Of a DNA stretch of 64,000 nucleotides, positions 34,133 through 42,300 are shown in pieces. The stretch is from the NCBI GenBank assembly GCA_910586255.1, contig CAJUHR010000014.1:1-64000 (forward strand), in the 5' to 3' direction. A program made the translations under genes and the position numbers. The DNA is from an uncultured Lachnospiraceae bacterium. Its GTDB lineage: Bacteria > Bacillota > Clostridia > Lachnospirales > Lachnospiraceae. The notes under the pieces are model-generated. The model did no database searches, had not been told where the DNA came from, and worked only from the letters and a program-made list of their open reading frames with translations. The first letter of the stretch is position 1. Each line of letters starts with the position of its first letter.

Positions 34133-36048
34133 GCATTTCCTCCCAGCCCATACTCCATCAGCCGAATCAGCCCTGTGCTTAGGACCTCCGTCTCCTTCTC
34201 CCCCAGGGTGTAATGCCCGGCCAGCATGGCATGGACATACAGCACCTGTACCATATTTGCCGCCAACTCTTCATCCTGCACAGCCGCCAGACGCCGAATC
34301 AGGGGATTTCTGCCGTTTATATACAGCTTCGTCCCATACCCATGGTCAAAATCCCCCATCATCCCGATCTCCCCAAGGTCAAAGCCCTCCAGAAACCCGG
34401 AAAAGCCTCCCTCCCCCAGGGCATTGTCCAGAAATCCCTCCCCGCCCGGCACATACAAGGCAGGCACATCCGCCGGCTCAAACTGCTTCAGCACCGCCCT
34501 GCAGTGAAAAGAATGAAGCGCCCGCCCCGCCATTGCCACAAGAGACGCCATTTCCTCTCTCATGCCCGCCGTGGGCTCTTCCAAAAGCTCTCCATAGGAA
34601 GTCTCGTCAAACACGTTCACCCGGATTCCCCGCTGATAGCGTTTCAAAAGCTGCAGAAGTTTTGTGTCATAAATGTATCCGGCATTGATCAGCACCCCGT
34701 TTCCCACCAGGGGGCACACCCGCCGGTAATCGTCCACCTCTGTACAGTAATAGACCGGCAGTCTTTTCGCCGCCTCCACCACCTGAAAACCTGTCAGGCT
34801 TCCCTTATTGGCGGAAAAGGTCAAAAAGGGAAAGAACAGCTTATAGATCTGCTCGTTTTCCACTGCCAATGACTTAATGGCCACATTATGTATCATGGTA
34901 AGACGCTTCAGCTTATTCACATCATACTGGGAAAGAGCCACAAAATAATCAAAGATACATTTCTCAATCTCATTCCGCGCTTTGGCCAGCTGGTGATCCG
35001 ATACAAACCCTTCCCGGGACGCCATGGGTGTTAAATTCTCGGCATTGAGGATGCATCTTGTAAAAAATGCCCATTTGGGAATCAGCTCCTTTCCCTCCTC
35101 TGTGATCAGCATGTCCTTTAGAAAGATCTTATGCCTTCCCTCCGCCGCCGCGCTGGTCTGTCTCTCCGAAATGAACACATACCCCTTAAGCCCCTCTCCC
35201 GAGATGGGAACCACGCCGAAAAATTCTTCTCCGAACATCCGCTCCCCAAACCGCAGAATCTCCTCATTGCTGCAAAAGGACTGCCGCCAGGGAATAAACC
35301 CGTCATTCACCCTCCGGACCCCGCCGGCCCCCTCAAACTCCACCGGAATCTGAATCAAAAAGCCATATTCCTTCAAAAGGCCAAAAACCTTTCCCTCACT
35401 GTACTGGGATGCCGTCCTGCCCATGAGCACCAGAGTCACCTCCGTGCCCGGCTCCCTCATGCCTGCTTTCGCTCCCGGATTCTCCGGCTCCTCCACAGCT
35501 GCTTTCGCTTCCCGCTCTCCCGGCTCCTCCATGCCTGCTTTCGCTTCCCGCTCTCCCGGCTCCTCCGTCACCTGATAGGTCCCGTCACTGCGCCCCAGCC
35601 AACGGTAAACCTGCGCTTCCCGGAGTGAACGGCTTCTCACCAGAATCTCATCCGCCACCAGAAAGCAGGACAGAAGCCCGATCCCGAACTGTCCGATAAA
35701 GCTGCCTCTCCTCACGTCTCCCCGCTTGGAGGACTGGCCGATCACAGACAGAAACGTATGAAGCTCTTCCCGCGTAAGGCCAATCCCATTGTCTGTAAAT
35801 ACCAGCTTCACCTGACGGCCGCTCATCTGATGATACGCAATCCGGATTTTGCCCCCGTCAAACCCCGGCTCCTCCCCCCGTCTGGCTTCGATGGCATCCA
35901 CGGCATTCTGCAAAAGCTCCCGCAAAAACACATCCCCGCTAGAATACAGATTCTCACTGAGCAGGCGTATGATTCCCTTTAGATCCACCTGGAAGCTGTA
36001 ATCCTCCCCCTTGCTGTTCTTTGCCATTTTCTCATCTTCTTTTCCCAT
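34129..36048 (-). CDS. Hsp90-family (HtpG-like) ATPase
   Basis: 639 residues. GHKL ATPase motifs: N-box ELLQNAVDAIEARR (44-57), DNGIGL (86-91) and GQFGIGLLS (119-127). The middle domain has SREGFVSDHQLAKARNEIE as in Hsp90. The C-terminal part is diverged from housekeeping HtpG and lacks its usual dimerisation sequence as far as I can judge. About residues 161-196 hold three 12-residue repeats of the type EEPGEREAKAGM, inserted in the ATPase domain. The start at 36048 follows GAGGGAG. It probably acts with the two paralogs encoded downstream rather than as general chaperone. Confidence 0.82.
   Translation of the reverse strand: MGKEDEKMAKNSKGEDYSFQVDLKGIIRLLSENLYSSGDVFLRELLQNAVDAIEARRGEEPGFDGGKIRIAYHQMSGRQVKLVFTDNGIGLTREELHTFLSVIGQSSKRGDVRRGSFIGQFGIGLLSCFLVADEILVRSRSLREAQVYRWLGRSDGTYQVTEEPGEREAKAGMEEPGEREAKAAVEEPENPGAKAGMREPGTEVTLVLMGRTASQYSEGKVFGLLKEYGFLIQIPVEFEGAGGVRRVNDGFIPWRQSFCSNEEILRFGERMFGEEFFGVVPISGEGLKGYVFISERQTSAAAEGRHKIFLKDMLITEEGKELIPKWAFFTRCILNAENLTPMASREGFVSDHQLAKARNEIEKCIFDYFVALSQYDVNKLKRLTMIHNVAIKSLAVENEQIYKLFFPFLTFSANKGSLTGFQVVEAAKRLPVYYCTEVDDYRRVCPLVGNGVLINAGYIYDTKLLQLLKRYQRGIRVNVFDETSYGELLEEPTAGMREEMASLVAMAGRALHSFHCRAVLKQFEPADVPALYVPGGEGFLDNALGEGGFSGFLEGFDLGEIGMMGDFDHGYGTKLYINGRNPLIRRLAAVQDEELAANMVQVLYVHAMLAGHYTLGEKETEVLSTGLIRLMEYGLGGNA
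35459..35566. repeat. 36-nt minisatellite (3 units) inside the Hsp90-like gene
   Basis: Three in-frame 36-nt units, each ending CTCCGGCTCCTCC or CTCCCGGCTCCTCC on the plus strand. Units 2 and 3 (35495-35530, 35531-35566) differ at only a few bases; unit 1 (35459-35494) is more diverged. Encodes the acidic/Ala repeats in the nucleotide-binding domain. Copy number may vary between strains. Confidence 0.8.
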
Positions 36049-36147
36049 AATCCTGCTCCCTCATATGTTCCTCACTACTACTTTGATATTTATCCAAAGC
36101 TCTCTGTCAAATATCATACGGTTACAAAACCCATACGCGATTGGATC

Positions 36148-37389
36148 CTACGTATTCGTCACCACTTCATCCCATTTCGTATTCCCGTCCGCTCCCACAA
36201 GCCAGTTGAGCGCGTAATGCCATTCGTAAATAATATCTGCATTCAGCTTCGGCATTTCCTTGTGATGAATCCTGGCATCCACACAGGCCCAGTGATAGCG
36301 CAGCACCAGATCCTGCATATCCAGAATCTCCTCTCTGCTCCTTAAAACAGAAGCCTCCATCAGACTGTCAAAGGTATGATTCCACATGACTGCTCCAAGC
36401 TCCGCAGCATCACAGATTTCCGTAGGCTCCTTCATTTCAACCATAGACAATGCCCAGAGAAAAACCGCACAGCACTCATATCTCCAGCCAAATTTGTTAT
36501 GGCTTTCCATCCCGACAGTTTTCTGCTCCATGTACTCCTTTTCCTCCGGCGACAGCCGGCCGGATATCTGATATCTTTTCTCCAGCTGATCAAGCTGATC
36601 TGCCGCCACTTTCTCACAATCCTTAAACTGGCCGCTGGTATATACCTCCGACCGGACACAGGCGCCAAAGACACAGGCCAGACGCCGGATGATCTCCGCC
36701 TTATCCGGTATCCGACATTCCTCCTCAAGGACCGCACATCTCAAATGCTCTATGTACGGAATATTTTTCTCCTTTAAAATGGCAAGGGAACGATGTTTTC
36801 TTTGCCGGTCAGCCTCCTGTTCCTTTTCCTCCCGTTCCAAAAGGGAAACACTTGCCTCAGGATAATACTCCTCAAAATCACTTTTCCCGTCAATGGACAA
36901 AAGGAGCCTGCCATCGGAATAAAACAGATACATATTGGGATACAAAACAAAAGCGCTCAGCTCCTTCGCAATCCTGTATACCCTGCCAACAAGATCATTC
37001 GTTCGGTTCTCATTCTCGTTTACCCAAAAGCGGATACCAATGATACTGTTGAACAGCTGGATCTGGCAAAGCGCCGCCTTCTTCACCTTATCATTTTCCA
37101 GAGGTGCCCGGGAGAAAAATTGAGCCATGCCCTGCGCCTGAATTTCCGTTTCCCTCGGGTCGGTCTCCATATGAAACCGAATGCTCGTTCCGTCCGTGAG
37201 CTGAATGACAAATTCGTTTTTATCCGGAAACACAATCCGCTCCATCATGTCTGAAAACACCTGCTTTGCCGCCTCCGGCACAGCCTCTGTGCCCTTTCTG
37301 CAGGCATATAGTGTCAAGACTGCCTCCTGAAGCTTCTGATTTTGCGTTTTCTCTTTTCCTTCTTTATTTTTCCTGCCAAATAATCTCAT
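36148..37389 (-). CDS. DUF4272-type protein
   Basis: 413 residues, cytoplasmic. A basic N-terminus (MRLFGRKNKEGKEKTQNQK), then a domain that resembles DUF4272 proteins near the end: PEEKEYMEQKTVGMESHNKF, FGWRYECCAVFLWAL, and AAELGAVMWNHTFDSLMEAS with DLVLRYHWACVDAR. Function unknown; such proteins often stand beside other stress or immunity-type genes. The ATG at 37389 follows GGGAG. First gene of the run, 99 nt before the Hsp90-like gene. Confidence 0.7.
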   Translation of the reverse strand: MRLFGRKNKEGKEKTQNQKLQEAVLTLYACRKGTEAVPEAAKQVFSDMMERIVFPDKNEFVIQLTDGTSIRFHMETDPRETEIQAQGMAQFFSRAPLENDKVKKAALCQIQLFNSIIGIRFWVNENENRTNDLVGRVYRIAKELSAFVLYPNMYLFYSDGRLLLSIDGKSDFEEYYPEASVSLLEREEKEQEADRQRKHRSLAILKEKNIPYIEHLRCAVLEEECRIPDKAEIIRRLACVFGACVRSEVYTSGQFKDCEKVAADQLDQLEKRYQISGRLSPEEKEYMEQKTVGMESHNKFGWRYECCAVFLWALSMVEMKEPTEICDAAELGAVMWNHTFDSLMEASVLRSREEILDMQDLVLRYHWACVDARIHHKEMPKLNADIIYEWHYALNWLVGADGNTKWDEVVTNT

Positions 37390-37463
37390 TGTTCTCCCTT
37401 TCCGTCCATCCTCTTCTGAATTTGCAAGCTTTAATATTGCGCTCACGGATATACCCCAATTTT

Positions 37464-37588
37464 ATGATGATGTTGAGGTCAAATAAACCTCTTTACTTTA
37501 GCACCTTGCTACGAAAATAAAACTCGTAGCAAGGTGCTAAAGATAAAGGACATTTAAAATGCTTTATTTGACCTCAATATCTTATGAT
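37464..37588. repeat. nested palindrome (about 125 bp) upstream of the DUF4272 gene
   Basis: Outer arms TTGAGGTCAAATAAA (37473-37487) and its exact complement (37563-37577). Inner hairpin TTTAGCACCTTGCTACGA (37497-37514) with an exact 18-bp partner at 37524-37541. Two nested perfect stems without coding content, similar in plan but not in sequence to the CTAG elements. Confidence 0.8.
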
Positions 37589-37632
37589 AGGATTGCGGGA
37601 GCATGAAATGCGGAGCAATCCGTGATCTCATA

Positions 37633-37656
37633 GGAGTCAAAATACCTTTTGACCCC
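37633..37656. repeat. small GGGGTCAAAA hairpin repeat, copy 2
   Basis: GGAGTCAAAA/TTTTGACCCC with a 4-nt loop, a near-copy of 5847-5870. Directly after it comes a 21-nt sequence (37655-37675, beginning CCAGCACCACACTATT) that also occurs at 26181-26201. Confidence 0.6.
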
Positions 37657-37760
37657 AGCACCACACTATTCCGAAACAAAAAAACCAAAGACCAAAAGAC
37701 AGCCAGTTATACACATTACGCACAATGCCGACTACTACGGAATCCCTCTTATCCCGCATT

Positions 37761-38093
37761 TTATAACCTGTTATTTTCACCCCATTCACACATTCCGTCC
37801 AAAATGGGAATCAAAGATTTTCCACGTTCGGTTAAACTATACTCTACTTTTGGAGGGATTTGAGGATATTCTTTTCTATGAATCAATCGGTCTGCTTCTA
37901 ATTCTTTCAGAGTGGAACTTAAAGTCTTATATGAAATTCCACTGATGTATTTTTTCATTTCGTTAAAGCGAACAATTCCGAACTCTGCTAAAGTATATAA
38001 AATAGTCATTTTATATTTGCCATTGATTAGTGACAATGTATAGCTGAAACCTGTTGTTTCAAGACATTCATTTGCAATGCAGCGTCCACTCAT
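37761..38093 (-). CDS. HxlR-family regulator
   Basis: 110 residues. Winged helix of the HxlR type: GKYKMTILYTLAEFGIVRFN, then KKYISGISYKTLSSTLKELE and ADRLIHRKEYPQIPPKVEYS, ending LDGMCEWGENNRL. Such proteins often respond to electrophiles or redox changes through a conserved N-terminal cysteine; Cys at residues 5 and 10 here fit. Divergent from a broken flavin oxidoreductase, with an inverted repeat between (38154-38198). Confidence 0.85.
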   Translation of the reverse strand: MSGRCIANECLETTGFSYTLSLINGKYKMTILYTLAEFGIVRFNEMKKYISGISYKTLSSTLKELEADRLIHRKEYPQIPPKVEYSLTERGKSLIPILDGMCEWGENNRL

Positions 38094-38153
38094 TTTACAC
38101 TCTCCTTTAGGTGAGTATATAACTCATCTGCAAGTATCGCACTTATATGTGCG

Positions 38154-38198
38154 TACTTGATTTTGATTTAATTCTTGCTATGATTATAATATCAAGTA
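38154..38198 (+). promoter_or_regulatory. promoter bracketed by an inverted repeat, probable HxlR operator
   Basis: TTGATT (38164-38169), 16 nt, TATAAT (38186-38191). TACTTGAT (38154) and ATCAAGTA (38191-38198) flank the promoter symmetrically. Confidence 0.6.
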
Positions 38199-38239
38199 CA
38201 GATAAAGTCAATCTCACAGCATAAGGAGGACAGATTTTT

Positions 38240-38519
38240 ATGAGTAAAAAAATAGTTGTAATAACGGGCAGCCCACGGAAAAACGGTAATAGCTTTGCCA
38301 TGGTGGACTTATCTTTCCTTTAACCCGAATATGATTGCTTATGCAATGGCAAAAACCTCATACAGCGGCGAAATGGTACGAGATACGCAAAAAGTCATCC
38401 TTACAATTCCCGGCGTGGAAATTGCAGACGCAGTAATGGGGTGCGGAAGCACTACAGGGCGCGACACGGATAAGGTGGAGAAATTTGATATTGAACTTGC
38501 CGAAACGGGATGCCTTTAA
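38240..38519 (+). pseudogene. fused fragments of a flavodoxin-type reductase and a flavin reductase
   Basis: A good RBS (AGGAGGA) and MSKKIVVITGSPRKNGNSFA start an NADPH-dependent FMN reductase, but after 27 codons the frame stops (TAA 38321). A shifted frame (38295-38519) carries NPNMIAYAMAKTSYSGEMVR and VMGCGSTTGRDTDKVEKFDI, which looks like the C-terminal half of a different flavin reductase. So two genes have been joined by deletion. Confidence 0.65.
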
Positions 38520-38524
38520 TGAAT

Positions 38525-38989
38525 TTAAGAACCTGAGACTGACAGAGGAAGTGCTGGAAGACCTGCACTATCTATAAAGAAGATATCGGAAAGTATTACA
38601 ACATGAAGCCCATGATATTTGAGGATGAGCGTTATTATGTCTGCCACAACGGAAGGGAGCTGCGCCAAATACGGGCAGAGACCAGACAGCAGGATGGCTA
38701 TGTACAGACGTTTGAAGTATACGGATGCCCTGACTGCGGCGGCTGCGAACATAAATCAGGATGTCTGTATAAATATCACGGGGAAAAGGACCGGAATAAG
38801 AACAAGGTCATGAAGCTCAACGAACGATGGGAGGAGCTAAAGGAAGAGACTCATGCCAATATCCAGAGTGGGGAGGGGATCCTGAACCGCCAGATACGCT
38901 CCATCCAGACCGAAGGACATTTTGGAGATATCAAGGAAAATGAGGATTTTAGACGTTTCCATTACCGATCATCCGGAAAAGTAGCTTAA
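38525..38989 (+). pseudogene. C-terminal fragment of an IS1182-type transposase
   Basis: The main frame (38603-38989) reads FEVYGCPDCGGCEHKSGCLY, LNERWEELKEETHANIQSGE and RQIRSIQTEGHFGDIKENED, the C-terminal zinc-like and DDE-end region of IS1182-family transposases. A preceding bit (LTEEVLEDLHYL) is in another frame. The N-terminal catalytic part is absent. Confidence 0.7.
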
Positions 38990-39055
38990 AAAAATACGGA
39001 GCCGAAAAATAGGAGCAAGGGGGATTTATTCGCTCAAAAAAGGAAAACTTAAGAA

Positions 39056-39117
39056 AAGAACACCCTTGATAGAAATTCAAATGTTTGAAAAACATTGATT
39101 CTATCAAGAGTGTTCTT
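39056..39117. repeat. 62-bp inverted repeat next to the transposase fragment
   Basis: Arms AAGAACACCCTTGATAGAA (39056-39074) and TTCTATCAAGAGTGTTCTT (39099-39117), 18 of 19 matched, with a small inner palindrome. Probably the end of the old insertion sequence or its terminator. It is the point where the gene at 39119-39253 is cut. Confidence 0.65.
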
Positions 39118-39118
39118 A

Positions 39119-39253
39119 TTATTGAGACCGGGAGTGAAAAATCAATATTTCCCGACAGCCCGCAAGGTTTCCCGGCAGATATTCCTTTCCCGCAACGGAC
39201 AGCATCGCAGCCATGGCAGCCACAAAAATCCGTCTCCAATTTTGTTTTTTCAT
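39119..39253 (-). pseudogene. 5' fragment of a secreted-protein gene, cut by the IS remnant
   Basis: A strong start (AAAGGG, then ATG at 39253) encodes a signal-peptide-like N-terminus, MKKQNWRRIFVAAMAAMLSV, then 24 residues and a stop at the edge of the inverted repeat. It follows the 2020-residue protein by 77 nt on the same strand. So the surface operon once had another exported product. Confidence 0.55.
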
Positions 39254-39330
39254 ATCACAAATCCCTTTCCGAGTCCTTGCTTCATCCGTAAATCCTCTTC
39301 TTGGCCATTTCTATAATCTGAACGGCCGCC

Positions 39331-42300
39331 TTAATCCTCGGTCTCTCTTTCTGAGTAATCCGTCTCCTCCACGAAGGCAGTCTCCGGCTCTGCGAAGCTG
39401 TCCTGTATATCTTCCTCTGTCCTCGCTTCATCCTCCGTTTTCTCGTCCGGTTCCTCCGGCTTTCCGTCCGGCATATCGGGAACCTCTGACAGAGTCTCAT
39501 CCGGAAGCCCGGTCAAATCCTCCTCCTTCTTTGCCGGATCCTGCTCCATGGAAATCTCATCATCTTTAGAATCCGAGGTCTGGCTCGGGCAAATTTCTGC
39601 TGACAGCTTCTTTGCCGCTGACATGGCCCCTGCTTTCACAGATACGGCATTTGCATTTTCTTCTACGTCTACGGTGTCAATATTGACCTGTGTTCCATCC
39701 ATCTCCAAAATCGTTACTGCAATGGCTCCGGACTGAGGATTGCCAAACCACCGAACGGTCATTGTGCCGTCCTCATCGTTCTCGTAAACAAGCGTTCCGC
39801 TGGTCTCTGTGCTGCCGGCCGGTTTGATGGTAACTGCCGGAGTGCCATTGGATGTGGTTGCAAGCGCTGCCTCAGCATTAGAATCCGTGGCTGTTTCCGG
39901 CATATCCGCCGGTGCCAGCTCCGCAGACGACTCCGTATTCACAGCCTTTGTCTTACCCTTTGCTTTTGTCCTTGCCTTTGCCGGCGCTGCATCGGATCCG
40001 GTGGCAACTGCGGGCTCGGCATCGGAATCCGTGGCTTTTACCGGTTCCTCGCCAGAAGATGGTACCTCTGCCGGTGTCTCATTTGAATCGGTAATTGTGA
40101 CAAAATCTGCATCCTCCACTCTTGCAAAGAAGTTTCCGTCAGAGAACAGATTCATCTCCACTTCCACACCCTGTCCTAATTCGTACTCATCGTAGTAGTC
40201 AGACAGCTCCAGAATAATGGTTCCGGGTTCCGTGAACATGTGAACGTAGTCCTCGGACATGATCATGTCGTTCAGGGAGAAATTGGCAGCAGCTTCCTTT
40301 GAGATATCCTGTATTACCACGACCGAAAGCAGGCTTATGCTTTCATGACCCTTCATATCTGTAATCTGAATATTCAGATAATCATCCGGCGGCTCTGGAT
40401 TATCCAAATCCAGGCTTATAATCTTTCCTTCTCCTTCCTTTGAAGTCCAGCCACTGTTCTCGCTTGTATGGTATCCTACCTGGGCTTTTACATCCTGGTC
40501 AAAGGTCAGCACAACAGTCGTTTTGTTATTTGGCATAAAACTTGAATTGTAGTCAACAAAAGAAGTTTCGTAACCCGACCATGCCTGCTTAAATTCATGT
40601 TTCCCTTCTACCGCATCCTGCTTCACCTCAACTGACAACAGTTTTATGGAAGCTTGCCCATGCATATCTGTAATCTGGATATTCATATAATCCTGATTAG
40701 GCGTCATTGACAAAGTGACGATTTTTCCTGCGCCCTGTGTAGTCTCCCAATCTGTTGTGGTTGTTTTATACGCTATCTGCGCCTTATCTACTTCCTGATC
40801 GAAGGTCAGCACTACGGTTGCCTCATGCCCCAGTACAAAATCCGAATTATATTCCGTAAATGTGGTTTCGTATCCGGCCCATGCTGCTGTAAATTCATTC
40901 ACTATTTTTTCTGGTGCAGATTCCTGGCTTAGCTCTATATCAAGAAGATATACAGGAACTTCTGCCTCTGCCAAAACGACATCAAAGTAATTATCACATG
41001 GCGTTATCTTTTCCTCCACAACCGTACTTGGCGAATCATTTCCCACAGCTTTGTAATTTCCTGCCGGATCATTGTATCGAATTTCTGCTTTTACCGCCTT
41101 ATTAAAGGTCAGCTTTACCGTGGTTTCCTTCCCCTGTTGAATATTTTCCATCTGTTTATTTCTTACTTCTTCAGGCAATCCCTCCCAGGTCTTTGTATAC
41201 TTATAAATAAAATCTCCGCTTATCTCCTCCTGAGTCACCTCCACCAATTTTAAATTTACCTTTCCTTTTGCAGGTATGCTTGTCACCTGAATCATAAAAT
41301 TATCTATGGTCGGAGTAATTTCAAACTGTACAATCTTATTATTTCCTTCTTCTATAACTCCTTCTCCTCCGTAATTTTGCAATTTTGCTCCTACAGTCTC
41401 ATCAAAGGTCAGCTTCAAGATGGTTTTTACATTCGTCTTAAATTCCTTCCCATCTGCCATATGCTGGGAAAATGTGGAAGTATATTCATTATCCGGGTCT
41501 CCTCCCCAGGCCTTTGTAAAGGAAAATAGTCCTTCCTCCTCCGGCGCTTTCTCCACAATCTCCACAATCACATCCAAAAGTCCCAGGGGAAGCTTGCTGT
41601 CATCTCCGGCCTGAATACAGAATCCGCCGTTTTCTGATACCGCTGTGAGACTGACCCGCACTCCGGTTGCCATAACTTCCTTATCCGAACCGCCGGAATC
41701 CACATTCATCTTTATCTGAGAGGATTTGTCAAGCACTGCTGTGATCTTTACTTTATCCCCAGGCTCATAGTCACTGCAAAAGTCTGCGATATTTCCCGAA
41801 TATTGATCGCCTTCTGCTCCCCAACAATGCTCAAAAGTATAGATCGGAGATACATTCTGTGTAATCTCAATATTCAATAAATTCACGGAGGAATTTCCGT
41901 TCATATCTGCAATCCATATATTCCATGCATCATCACCAGGTGTAAAGGTTTTCGTAAGCGTCTTACTTGCCCCGCTTCCGGACTCCACAACCTCTCCCGC
42001 AGTGCCATCCTTGTGGTATCCGATGGTTCCCACGACCTCTTTGTCAAAGGTCAGCTTCACAGTCACCGGATTTCCCTTGACGAACATTTCATAATAGGCG
42101 CTGAAGCTGGCAGCAAACTTCTGACCCGCCGCGGTAAATTGAGTGATCTTCTCCTGATCCTGCTCCACCAGCACATTCAGCAGCTTCACCGTTCCATTCC
42201 CGTTCAGATTGGCAATGCCAATGGTCAGACTGTCATCGCTGGGCGTAATGGTCCTGGTGAAGGTTTTTCCGATCACGGCTTCTTCCCCGTCTGCCGGAAT

